DNA from: Flavobacterium sharifuzzamanii
GTDB taxonomy: Bacteria; Bacteroidota; Bacteroidia; Flavobacteriales; Flavobacteriaceae
Reading direction: 5' to 3'
Length of the DNA: 64,000 bases
Assembly: GCF_003254585.1 (NCBI RefSeq)
Contig: NZ_QJGZ01000036.1
Span: 1 to 64,000, forward strand
The notes under the pieces were generated by a model. It searched no databases and was not told where the DNA came from. It saw nothing but the letters and a program-made list of their open reading frames with translations. Both the position numbers and the translations under genes were made by a program. Below, in pieces: positions 44,827-53,417 of the stretch (the stretch's first letter is position 1; each line of letters opens with the position of its first letter).

Positions 44827-45828
44827 TTAATAAACGGCTTTCCATCCTTGTTTTTTCCAATAAGCTATAATTGGTTTGTAAGGTCCATATTTATGTTGTT
44901 CTTCAGAGAAATTATCATTAAACGGACTGTGTGCGTAATCGATGGGTTTGCCCATTTTGTCTGGATAATCTAATGTTTTTGGGTTTGGCCTTGAATGTTG
45001 GGAATCGTCGTTTACATAAGCCGCAATATCAAGTGCTTCTTTGTCTGTAAGATACGGTTTTCCTAGTTGAACTTTATCATAAGGCATGTTGCTTTTTAAC
45101 CATTGTGCCTGTTTGATTACACGGTGCATGCTTGAACCTGGCTGATAACCATATTGTCCCCAAAGTGGAGGGTAAGTATAACCCGATTTGTCGGCATTGT
45201 AAACTCCTTCGCCATTATTTCCGTGGCATCTCGCGCAGTTTTCAGCAAATAAAACTTTCCCTCTTTCTGGACTTGCCGCTACATCTGGAAATTCGATTTC
45301 TAAATTTTTGGCTCCTTTAAACTTACCGTCTTTTGGAACAAATTTACTGATCCATTTAAAGTACGATAAAAACGCCACCATTTCTTTGCTGTCCAGCGGA
45401 AGCGGTTTGCCAGAATGCGGACGCATAATGCAGTTATTAACTCTTTCTGCTAAAGTAAGTACTTTGTTTTCGCGTCCGCGATATTGTGGATAATTGTCAT
45501 GTGAAGACATTAAATTGAATGCATGTGGTTTTGTTCCTGCATCTTGGTGACAATTGGTGCAGTTCATTTTATTGCCTAAATATTGTCCGTTTTTTCCGTT
45601 TGGACCAATGTAATAAGCCGTTTTCATCATCAATTCTCTTCCATAGCGAACCGATTCTCCAAATTGATCGTCTGGAATTTGAGAAGTATCAATTGTGATG
45701 TAACCTTCATCTTCTTCTCCTTCTTCGATTGTATTTGAAGCTAAAGTTTGAGAATTGGTTTTGGTACAGGAATTGAAAACAGCCATTGATAATGCTGAAA
45801 AAAGTCCGATAAGAATTGTTTTTTTCAT
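44827..45828 (-). CDS. Dihaem c-type cytochrome lipoprotein, TsdA-like
   Basis: 333 residues. Lipoprotein signal ends FNSC (Cys21). Two haem-binding motifs: CTNCH (90-94) and CARCH (198-202). The first is followed 39 residues later by Cys133 in RVNNCIMRPHSGKPLP, and the second 46 residues later by Met248 in KSNMPYDKV. In TsdA-type thiosulfate dehydrogenase/tetrathionate reductases a Cys about 40 residues downstream ligates haem 1 and a Lys/Met about 45 residues downstream ligates haem 2, so the ligand plan matches. A periplasmic electron-transfer enzyme, anomalous inside a glycan locus. It lies between an arylsulfotransferase-like gene (12 bp) and the glycosidase-like gene (37 bp). Confidence 0.85.
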   Translation of the reverse strand: MKKTILIGLFSALSMAVFNSCTKTNSQTLASNTIEEGEEDEGYITIDTSQIPDDQFGESVRYGRELMMKTAYYIGPNGKNGQYLGNKMNCTNCHQDAGTKPHAFNLMSSHDNYPQYRGRENKVLTLAERVNNCIMRPHSGKPLPLDSKEMVAFLSYFKWISKFVPKDGKFKGAKNLEIEFPDVAASPERGKVLFAENCARCHGNNGEGVYNADKSGYTYPPLWGQYGYQPGSSMHRVIKQAQWLKSNMPYDKVQLGKPYLTDKEALDIAAYVNDDSQHSRPNPKTLDYPDKMGKPIDYAHSPFNDNFSEEQHKYGPYKPIIAYWKKQGWKAVY

Positions 45829-45840
45829 GGGTACTATTTT

Positions 45841-47247
45841 TTAATTTAGAAGAAAAGGTTTTAGTTTTTCTTCAGGAATAAAGATGGTTCTGTATGGCGG
45901 AATTTCAGATTCTAAAGCCCATAACAAAACACCTTTTTTATTGGTTAAAACGGTAATATGTCTTTTAGAACAACAAACCAAAAAGAGGTCTTTATTGATC
46001 ATATAAGCACTTCCCATTCTGTCGTTGTATATATCTTTTGGTAATTTGATATGAAAATCAAGTTTTACATCATTGTTTTTTTCATCCACTTTTAGGGCAA
46101 AAACAGAAGATTGTTTGATGTCGACTCCATTATCAAAAAACAATAAACTGCCTTCTTGATCGATATGTGCGGCATGCGCTTGGGAGAAATTAGCATCTGG
46201 AGCCATTTTCATTGTGCCGCCTTTCCCTAATTTCCAGATTACTTTTCCTGTTTTAGAATTGATTTTCCAAATCTGACCATTGTTATAGAAAGAAATTAAA
46301 AAGTTTCCATCTGTATCGTAGCTCAAACTGTTGGCATGTGTCCAATCCTTTTTGGTTTTTAGTAAATCTTTATCTTTAAACGGATCTAAATCATCAAAAA
46401 CACTCCATTTCCAAAGTTGTTTTCCTTTTTTATTTAAGATTATAATTCCGTCTCCGTTGATGGTATCTTGTTTTTTTCCTCCGATAGAAGTCAAATCGAT
46501 TATTTTTTGCTCAACAGTTAAAGCGATAATTTCGTCTGCTGATTTTTTTATGATTTCATGATGAAGAACCTGTTTCAAATCGCCTTGCCCTTTTTTGATA
46601 TGAGTTAAAGTATCGCCTTGAAGGTTAATTTCTAAAATCTCACTTCCATAACTTGTTGGTTCATCATTTGTTCCTAAAATAGAAAGAATCGTTTGGTCTT
46701 TTGTAAAATGAGTTACTTTAAATCCAGTTCCTTCAATAGTATGATACCATCTTAAGTTTCCTTTGTAATCAACAATATAAGCTGTTCCTGGAGTTTCTCT
46801 TTTCGCTAAAAGCATAAAGCCTTTTTTGAAATTTTCTGGCAGTAATTCTGGTTTTGGGCAATTGGCTTTGAATTGCTTTTGAAGCCATTCTGGAAGCTTT
46901 CTCGATTTGAAAGTATAAACTTTACTAGTTTGCTTATTGCCGCCTTGAACTGTAACTAATTGGAAACTATAATTGGTTTCTGGAATTATGTTGCAAAGTA
47001 CCAATGAATGTTTTAAGCCAGAATTTGAAATAGGAGAGGTTATTTTATGTTCTATTCCTTTTTTGTCAGACCAATATTCTGCATATACCTGAGCTTGGTC
47101 ATTCGTAGTAACATCGATCTGAATTTTCAATTCGTTGTTGCCATGAGTGCCAATATTGATATTGGAGATAATTTGGCTTTTAGAACAGCTAGCGAATGCC
47201 AGCAAGACTAAAATAAAACTTCCTTTTAATATTAATTTTTTGATCAT
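45841..47247 (-). CDS. Arylsulfotransferase (ASST)-like lipoprotein
   Basis: 468 residues. Lipoprotein signal (MIKKLILKGSFILVLLAFASC, Cys21). A fibronectin-like beta domain (about 25-115) is followed by a beta-propeller with ASST features: HHEII (His229/230), the DWTHANSLSYD motif (His304), NGQIWKINSKTGKVIWKLGKGG and FSQAHAAHI (His358/361). In AssT enzymes a histidine at the last position becomes sulfated and the others bind sulfate during PAPS-independent transfer between phenolic compounds. Some Bacteroidota relatives may be binding proteins only. A predicted terminator lies between susD and this gene. With the TsdA-like cytochrome it suggests sulfur chemistry at this locus. Confidence 0.8.
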   Translation of the reverse strand: MIKKLILKGSFILVLLAFASCSKSQIISNINIGTHGNNELKIQIDVTTNDQAQVYAEYWSDKKGIEHKITSPISNSGLKHSLVLCNIIPETNYSFQLVTVQGGNKQTSKVYTFKSRKLPEWLQKQFKANCPKPELLPENFKKGFMLLAKRETPGTAYIVDYKGNLRWYHTIEGTGFKVTHFTKDQTILSILGTNDEPTSYGSEILEINLQGDTLTHIKKGQGDLKQVLHHEIIKKSADEIIALTVEQKIIDLTSIGGKKQDTINGDGIIILNKKGKQLWKWSVFDDLDPFKDKDLLKTKKDWTHANSLSYDTDGNFLISFYNNGQIWKINSKTGKVIWKLGKGGTMKMAPDANFSQAHAAHIDQEGSLLFFDNGVDIKQSSVFALKVDEKNNDVKLDFHIKLPKDIYNDRMGSAYMINKDLFLVCCSKRHITVLTNKKGVLLWALESEIPPYRTIFIPEEKLKPFLLN

Positions 47248-47292
47248 CTGAAAAGCTTCTTTTGTGAAACAGAAAAGTACTTTTATTGTTAT

Positions 47293-47336
47293 AAAAAATC
47301 AAGAATAGACAGACATTTAACTGTCTATTCTTGATT
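47293..47336 (-). terminator. Strong intrinsic terminator between susD and the ASST-like gene
   Basis: AATCAAGAATAGACAG (47297-47312) and CTGTCTATTCTTGATT (47321-47336) are a perfect 16-bp inverted repeat, with a U-tract on the minus strand. It splits the leftward operon: susCD should be much more abundant than the genes downstream. Confidence 0.88.
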
Positions 47337-47345
47337 GGGTATTTT

Positions 47346-48857
47346 TTATTGTCTGTCGGCGTTGCTTAAATTTGGATTAAGGTCAACCTGACTTTGCGGA
47401 TAAGTATAATATTTGTTTTGTGGCATTTTGATTAAAGCGGCTTCTCCAACTCTAAGGTGATATGCGTTTACCAAAACATCATATTTGTTCATTCTGATCA
47501 AATCTGCACGGCGTTTTCCTTCGTAGAAAAGTTCCCAGCCTCTTTCTTGCAAAATAGCATCTCTTAAACTAGTTTGCGTTTGGCCAGATAAAACTAAAAG
47601 CTTAGCGTGCGATCTTCCTTTGACCTTATTGATAAGATCAATTGCTTCCTGAGTTGGTCCACTGATTTCGTTTAAGGCTTCAGCTCTGCTCAATAAAACA
47701 TCAGCATAACGAAGGATATTTACACTATGTCCATCATAATAAGTCGTAGTTTCATCATCGGCATATTTTTTTGTAGAAACGTCTTGCATATAGAATTCTC
47801 CAGCTGGTGGCTGAGCTCCCAATGAAGGTGCTTGTTTATGAAGAAGACCATCTGTACCCATAAATTCTGGGAAAAAGCATTGTTTTCTCTCATCTTCATC
47901 ACCAAAAGTGTTGTAGAAATCCCAGTTTACGGTATAATATTGCCATCTGTTTTGAACAACAGGATGGTCAACTGGACCAAAGTGGTTTAATAACTCTGTT
48001 CCGTTTGTGTTGGCGTCACTTAAAGAAGAGAAGATGTTTTCGCTACACCATTTGTTACTTTCTTTAAACAAACCTAAGTAAGAAGGATAAAGTTGGTATT
48101 CGTTTAAATCCATTACTTTTTGGGTATAGGTAACTACTTTTTGCCAATCATGGCTTCTCAAGTATAATTTTGCTAATAATGTTAGGGCAGCACCTTTTGT
48201 AGCACGTCCTACATCATTTGTACCGTAAATATCATTGTTTTTGTAATTAACAGGAAGTACATCAGCAGCTTCAGTTAATTCTTTAATCATAAAAGCATCG
48301 ATTTCTTCAACAGATGAAGGCGGAGTTTGATCTAAATACCCAGGGTTTCCTAAGTTTGCTTCTGTAATTAGAATTACAGGACCCCAAGAATCTGTCAAAT
48401 CCATATAAGCCGAACATCTTAAGAATTTAGCTTCTGCAATAAATTGTGCTTTTTCTGCAGCTGTAATACCGCCCATTGGTGTAATGTTGAAAATCGCATT
48501 ATTGGCATTGGCAATCAATTTATACATTGCATTCCAGTCTTCTCTTAAAAGACCATTTGCAGAGTTCCATGTTCCTAAAGATAACTGCCCTGGATCTCCT
48601 CCAAATTGACAGTGTCCTAAATCTGTAGCAATATCAGTAAGAGCAAAGTGTCTTGTAGCCCAATAGGAGAAGTTATCGCCTACAGAAGGGCCTTTTAATC
48701 TTCCATAAATGGAATTGATAGCCGCAATAGCATCCGATTTTGTCTGATACCCATTGGTATTAGTCAAACTGCTATATACCGTCGGATCCAAATCTTGGTT
48801 ACAAGAAAACTGTGTCCCAGCGGCAAGTAAAAGTAATAAGATTGTATATTTTTTCAT
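47346..48857 (-). CDS. SusD/RagB-family outer-membrane glycan-binding lipoprotein
   Basis: 503 residues from the ATG at 48857, where MKKYTILLLLLAAGTQFSC forms a lipoprotein signal (Cys19); the longer frame adds ten residues before it. SusD characteristics: N-terminal TPR-like helices (DAIAAINSIYGRLKG, RCSAYMDLTDSWGPVILITE), ADVLLSRAEALNEISG near residue 390, and the C-terminal ILQERGWELFYEGKRRADLIRMNKYD. It captures ligand as the lid of the SusC channel. Paired with susC 36 bp upstream. Specificity cannot be read from sequence; SusD pockets diverge strongly. Confidence 0.95.
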   Translation of the reverse strand: MKKYTILLLLLAAGTQFSCNQDLDPTVYSSLTNTNGYQTKSDAIAAINSIYGRLKGPSVGDNFSYWATRHFALTDIATDLGHCQFGGDPGQLSLGTWNSANGLLREDWNAMYKLIANANNAIFNITPMGGITAAEKAQFIAEAKFLRCSAYMDLTDSWGPVILITEANLGNPGYLDQTPPSSVEEIDAFMIKELTEAADVLPVNYKNNDIYGTNDVGRATKGAALTLLAKLYLRSHDWQKVVTYTQKVMDLNEYQLYPSYLGLFKESNKWCSENIFSSLSDANTNGTELLNHFGPVDHPVVQNRWQYYTVNWDFYNTFGDEDERKQCFFPEFMGTDGLLHKQAPSLGAQPPAGEFYMQDVSTKKYADDETTTYYDGHSVNILRYADVLLSRAEALNEISGPTQEAIDLINKVKGRSHAKLLVLSGQTQTSLRDAILQERGWELFYEGKRRADLIRMNKYDVLVNAYHLRVGEAALIKMPQNKYYTYPQSQVDLNPNLSNADRQ

Positions 48858-48893
48858 TTTAATCAATTTAATGTTACTGTAAAGCATTTTAGA

Positions 48894-51800
48894 CTAGTGA
48901 ATTGCTACTTTAATTCCAAGTATAAAAGTTCGTGAAGCTGGGAATGAGTTGAAATCGATTCCACCACCAATATTTTGTGCAGTAGGACTAGTTGTATGGC
49001 CATTTACTTCAGGGTCATTTCCAGAATAGTTCGTGATTGTCAATAAATTTTGTCCGATAGCATATAATCTGATGCTGTCAATAAATTTTACTGTTTTTAA
49101 TGCACTTTCAGGGATTGTGTATCCGATAGAAACATTTTTTAGACGTAAGTAAGATGCTTCTTCAACAAATTTAGAATTCACATAACTTCCGTAAGTACTT
49201 TTGTAATAGCCATCTCTAGGAATATCTGTATTTTCGTTTTTTCCAGCAACCCAACGGTTTAGTGCATCTGTACTCGTAGAAGACTCACCAACCATTTTAG
49301 TCATATTGTAAACTGAATAGTCAAAAGCACCTTGGAAAAAGATATTCAGATCAAAATTTCTATATCTAAAATCGTTATTAAAACCAGCCACATAATGCGG
49401 AATAGAGTTTCCTAAATAGGTTCTGTCTTTTGCTGTAATTTTACCATCACCATCAACGTCTACATACTTAGGGTCTCCAGCAACAGATAATGGCTGAGGA
49501 GCATAAGTTTCTCCCGTTTTGATTACTCCTGCATATTTATAGCCATACAAAACTCCCATTTCTTTTCCTGGCTCCAATCTTGTAAATTCCTGACCAGAAA
49601 CTGTTCCGCTTGGATTAGAAGTGTTCGAGCTAATGATTTTTACATTATCAGCTAGAGAAACCACTTCTTGTTTGTTATAAGCCAGATTTAAAGAAGTTGT
49701 CCAAGTAAATTTATCATTTCTAAAGTTTGTAGTGCTTATTCCTAGCTCAACACCTTGGTTGTCAATGACACCTGAGTTAACTCTTTGAGTGCCAAATCCC
49801 CACCATCCTCCAACAGGAACATTTAAAAGAGCATCTGTCGTTCTTTTTTTATAATAATCGAATGTAATAGATAGTTTATCATTAAATAATCCTAAATCTA
49901 AGCCAATATCGGTTTGAGCAGTTTGTTCCCATTTTAGATTTGGGTTAGCCAAGTTAGCTGGTTCTGTTCCTGCAACAAATTCATCTGGAGCAATTGTTAC
50001 ACCCCAAGAAGATAAGCGGCTCATGTAAGCATAATCCCCAATACCGTCACTACCTGTAATACCATAACTTGCTCTCAATTTAAGTTCAGAAATTGCTTTT
50101 ACGTTTTGCATAAAAGATTCGTTAGATATTTTCCAAGCTACGGCTCCTGAAGGGAAAATACCAAACTTGTTGTTTGGACCAAAACGAGAAGAACCGTCTT
50201 TTCTAATAGTGAAAGTGGCTAAGTATTTATCGTTGAAAGCATAATTTAACCTTCCAAAATAAGAAGTCAATTTCGTTTCTGTTTTTTCCGTTTCAGGTTT
50301 TAAATAAACTGAAGCACCTTGCAGATTGTAATAAGTCAATAAGTCGCTAGAGAAACCTGTTCCAGCCGCTCTTACTCGCTCGTATGTATCTTTTTGGTTA
50401 GAAGTACCAATCATTGCAGTAATTGCATGTACTTCTTTGATATCAAATTTATAAGTTAAATATTGCTCTGTACTCCATCTGAAATACGTTACGTTTTCCT
50501 CTGAACCTGAACCTTTCAAAGCAGCTCCAGCTACTAAAGTACTTGGAGTATATTTTCCTTGAATGTTTTCCTGCCATTCAGCCCCAGCACCAAAATGATA
50601 CGTCAAGCCTTTAATGATCTGATAATCCAAAAACATGTTTCCGTTTACCAATCTATTGATTGTATGATCTGTTGGTTCAAGTAAAAGTGCTAATGCATTG
50701 TCTTTTCCTTGAAATTTGTAATACGAACCATCTGCATTGTAAATCGGAATAGCTGGAGGAGCAGTCTGAATAGAGAACATTGGAGATAAAATGTTATCGC
50801 CAAAATCACTATTATTTCCTTCAGCAACAGCTCCATAAGCATTCATTCCCATGTTTAGCTTATCGTTGAATTTCTTTTCTGCACCCATTCTCACAGTATA
50901 TCTTTCAAAATCTGTATTTACGATAGCTCCAGTTTGTTTTAAATAGTTTCCAGAAAGAAAGAATTTTGAAGTTTGATCGCTTCCGCTAAAAGTAAGCGTT
51001 CTATTAAGCACTTCTCCTGTACGAGTTGCAGCATCAAACCAGTTAGTGTTGGCAACAGGAAAGCTTGAAGGGAAAAGTGGTGGTCGTCCGTTTTCAGCAT
51101 TAAGAGCATTCTGATAATCGGCATATTGCTGTCCAGTCATTAAAGAAGGCTCTTTTATGATATTTTGAAAACCATCAGAAATCTCAGCTTCAACATTCAT
51201 TTTTCCAGCCTTTCCTTTTTTAGTAGTAATCAAAATTACTCCATTTCCTCCACGAGCACCATAGATTGCTGTAGAAGCGGCATCTTTAAGAATCTGAATA
51301 TTTTCAATGTCATTTGGACTTATAGAAGCTCCAGTACTAGTAATGAATCCGTCAACTACATATAACGGAGCATTAGAAGTATTTATTGAGTTTCCTCCTC
51401 TAATTACAACCTGAGGGTTTGTTCCTGGCGCATAACTATTTTGCTGCACTTGTACTCCAGAAGCACGTCCTTGAAGAGCTTGTCCAACGTTTGCAACCGT
51501 TCCGCCTAAGTTTAAATTGTCTTTGCTAAGCGAACTTACAGAACCCGTAAGGTCTTTTTTCTTAGACTTTCCGTATCCAATCACCACCTCGTCTAGTTTT
51601 TGTCCTGCTTCTTTCATGACAATTTTTAGATGAGCACTTCCAATAGTTACTTCTTGATCTTCCATACCAATGTAAGTAATCACCAGTTTTGTAGCATTAT
51701 CAGGAACTGTAATGGCAAAACTTCCATCTACATCAGTTTGTACGCCTTTTGTAGATCCTTTAACCACGACATTGGCACCAGGAAGAGGTAAGCCATTTTG

Positions 51801-51992
51801 ATCTGTAACAGTACCTTTTATTGTTTTTTCAAAAAACAGCGCCGTTTTAGTTTTGTCTGAAATATTTATAGAAGAAGCTGCAGAAGCCTGAAATGTAAAA
51901 ACTAATAACGAGAGAACTGTTATTCCGATTTCTTTGCGGGATAAATTGTTAAGCCGAAAATCTCTTGGCTTTTTTTGGGTTAATAATTTCAT
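48894..51992 (-). CDS. SusC/RagA-family TonB-dependent outer-membrane transporter
   Basis: 1032 residues. Signal segment (about 1-40, FTFQASAA), then a carboxypeptidase-D-like domain (about 58-130: GTVTDQNGLPLPGANVVVKGST and VDGSFAITVPDNATKLVITYIG). The TonB box/plug follows (DEVVIGYG, RGASGVQVQQ, LYVVDGF and the SusC signature KDAASTAIYGARGGNGVILITTK), then a 22-strand beta-barrel to the end. It imports oligosaccharide with SusD. A 244-nt leader separates the ATG from the predicted transcription start. It is the first gene of the leftward arm, controlled from the operator/promoter at 52241-52324. Confidence 0.96.
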   Translation of the reverse strand: MKLLTQKKPRDFRLNNLSRKEIGITVLSLLVFTFQASAASSINISDKTKTALFFEKTIKGTVTDQNGLPLPGANVVVKGSTKGVQTDVDGSFAITVPDNATKLVITYIGMEDQEVTIGSAHLKIVMKEAGQKLDEVVIGYGKSKKKDLTGSVSSLSKDNLNLGGTVANVGQALQGRASGVQVQQNSYAPGTNPQVVIRGGNSINTSNAPLYVVDGFITSTGASISPNDIENIQILKDAASTAIYGARGGNGVILITTKKGKAGKMNVEAEISDGFQNIIKEPSLMTGQQYADYQNALNAENGRPPLFPSSFPVANTNWFDAATRTGEVLNRTLTFSGSDQTSKFFLSGNYLKQTGAIVNTDFERYTVRMGAEKKFNDKLNMGMNAYGAVAEGNNSDFGDNILSPMFSIQTAPPAIPIYNADGSYYKFQGKDNALALLLEPTDHTINRLVNGNMFLDYQIIKGLTYHFGAGAEWQENIQGKYTPSTLVAGAALKGSGSEENVTYFRWSTEQYLTYKFDIKEVHAITAMIGTSNQKDTYERVRAAGTGFSSDLLTYYNLQGASVYLKPETEKTETKLTSYFGRLNYAFNDKYLATFTIRKDGSSRFGPNNKFGIFPSGAVAWKISNESFMQNVKAISELKLRASYGITGSDGIGDYAYMSRLSSWGVTIAPDEFVAGTEPANLANPNLKWEQTAQTDIGLDLGLFNDKLSITFDYYKKRTTDALLNVPVGGWWGFGTQRVNSGVIDNQGVELGISTTNFRNDKFTWTTSLNLAYNKQEVVSLADNVKIISSNTSNPSGTVSGQEFTRLEPGKEMGVLYGYKYAGVIKTGETYAPQPLSVAGDPKYVDVDGDGKITAKDRTYLGNSIPHYVAGFNNDFRYRNFDLNIFFQGAFDYSVYNMTKMVGESSTSTDALNRWVAGKNENTDIPRDGYYKSTYGSYVNSKFVEEASYLRLKNVSIGYTIPESALKTVKFIDSIRLYAIGQNLLTITNYSGNDPEVNGHTTSPTAQNIGGGIDFNSFPASRTFILGIKVAIH

Positions 51993-52240
51993 ACTTTGAA
52001 TTGGTTTTGGTTAATGTTTAATTGTTTTTTCTTTGTTTGTAGGTTTTAGATTTCTTTTTTGATCTGGAAATTCATTTTGTCTTTTTTGTTGTGTTTTCGA
52101 TTGAACTGTTTTTTATACAAACTAGATGCTTCTTTTTTGCTCCTAAACACTGCTTGTTTAGTTTGTTTTTCTTCTTTTTTTAAGCTTAAAAATCACCCGA
52201 AATTTTGCATAATTAACTTAGTTTTAAGATTAATCTCTGA

Positions 52241-52271
52241 CGAAACTAGAGATTATATTTTTATAAAACAA
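52241..52271 (-). promoter_or_regulatory. susC promoter TTG-N20-TAGTTTCG
   Basis: On the minus strand TTG (52269-52271) and TAGTTTCG (52241-52248) lie 20 bp apart. The -7 box differs from TAnnTTTG at one base. The same 30-bp segment recurs upstream of the sugar kinase gene. Predicted start near 52235, leaving a long susC leader (51993-52235) with no recognisable element. Confidence 0.7.
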
Positions 52272-52287
52272 GAAAAAACACAAAAAA

Positions 52288-52324
52288 TGTGCTCGAACAC
52301 ACAAAATTTATGTTCTCGAGCACA
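52288..52324. promoter_or_regulatory. Paired operator of susCD (TGTGCTCGAACACA N9 TGTTCTCGAGCACA)
   Basis: Two 14-bp near-palindromes (52288-52301, 52311-52324), 23 bp centre to centre, directly upstream of the susC promoter. They are the exact reverse complement of the pair at 54518-54554. The CG-centred palindrome is typical of LacI-family sites, and a LacI gene lies 2 kb away. The rest of the 51993-52672 gap holds the susC leader on one side, and on the other AT-rich sequence with a small GGTCA-TTT-TGACC palindrome at 52617-52629. Confidence 0.8.
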
Positions 52325-52672
52325 TAAAATTATGCGAATCGTTTTTTTTGACTTAAATTGCTGTGATATTTTTAAAATAATTTGGAAAAAGCAGTGTGTG
52401 CGAAATTGATGGTTTTTTGAATTATAAATAAGGATTTATTAAAAACTTATGAATTTCGCAATCACTAAACTAAAAACGTAAAAATTAAACAGTCTTTTCT
52501 TATCTTAGAAAGGAGTGGAATTTTAGATTTAATTATGAATTTGATTTGTTTTTCTATTCAATTTTTGAACTATATTGGTCATGTTGAAAAAAGTCAAAGT
52601 AGGGAAATGAATTAATGGTCATTTTGACCTTTTTTGAAAATGAAAAATTAACAGATTTTAAGAAGAGGAATT

Positions 52673-53311
52673 TTGAAAGAATATCACGTACAGATAATAG
52701 AGAAAAATCAAAAGAATGAAACCTGGATTTTAGATTCTTTTTTTTGGGAAAAAGCAAATTGTCTAACCGATTTTACTTCTCCGTGGGATAATGATTCTGT
52801 TTTGAGAATTGAATTTCGTGCACTTTGGGATCAAGAAAATTTATATTTCAATTTTAAAGTTTTTGATACTGAAGTATATATTGATCGGAAAGATAATAGT
52901 GTAGATAGTATTTGTAATTCAGATCGGGTAGAGTTGTTTTTTAGAAGTAATGATAAGCTTAATCCGTATTACTGTCTTGAAATTGATCCTTCGACAAGAT
53001 TGCTGGATTTTTATGCTCTCCCAAATAAAATTTTTGATTATGAATGGAAATGGCCTGAAAATCATATTAAATTGGAATCTTCTTCAGATGAAGTTTCTTT
53101 TACAGTTGCAGGAGTAATTAGTATTGCATCTTTAGAAAAATTAGATTTAATACATGATAATGTTATTGAAACAGGAGTTTACAGAGCGAAATTTTCGAAA
53201 GATGAAAATGGTAACTACGAGCCAACCTGGATTACATGGGTAGATCCAAAAACTGCAGAGCCAAATTTCCATATCGCTTCTTCTTTCGGAAAGTTTGTTT
53301 TGATGAAATAG
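52673..53311 (+). CDS. CBM9/DOMON-like carbohydrate-binding protein without signal peptide
   Basis: 212 residues, using a TTG start at 52673 preceded by a purine-rich AGAAGAGGAA; no in-frame ATG lies near. The beta-sandwich pattern of the family 9 carbohydrate-binding-like fold is clear: VLRIEFRALWDQENLYFNFKV, DRKDNSVDSICNSDRVELFFRS, YYCLEIDPSTRLLDFYALP and YRAKFSKDENGNYEPTWITW. There is no signal peptide, so it seems cytoplasmic, which is unusual for a glycan-binding module. It sits between the susC control region and lacI and may bind the imported sugar or regulate uptake. Convergent with lacI, with a repeat in between. Confidence 0.75.
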   Translation: MKEYHVQIIEKNQKNETWILDSFFWEKANCLTDFTSPWDNDSVLRIEFRALWDQENLYFNFKVFDTEVYIDRKDNSVDSICNSDRVELFFRSNDKLNPYYCLEIDPSTRLLDFYALPNKIFDYEWKWPENHIKLESSSDEVSFTVAGVISIASLEKLDLIHDNVIETGVYRAKFSKDENGNYEPTWITWVDPKTAEPNFHIASSFGKFVLMK

Positions 53312-53331
53312 TAGTTTGATAGAATATTCTC

Positions 53332-53393
53332 TCTCAAAGATTTAGCGGATCTTGCAGATAAAAAAAATCTTTTAATCTGCTAAATCTGCGAGA
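53332..53393. repeat. Inverted intergenic repeat (AGATTTAGCGGAT / ATCTGCTAAATCTGCGAGA)
   Basis: The left arm 53332-53350 and right arm 53375-53393 are imperfect inverses. The hairpin lies between the convergent CBM9-like and lacI genes and may terminate both. A common Flavobacterium-type element. Confidence 0.68.
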
Positions 53394-53417
53394 AACAAAA
53401 ATCGCGTCTAAAAAAAA

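Noticed and set aside
52059..52409. 116-residue open frame on the plus strand across the susC control region
   Set aside because: It runs through the promoter and both operators, is rich in Phe/Leu/Cys from AT-rich DNA and has no family features.
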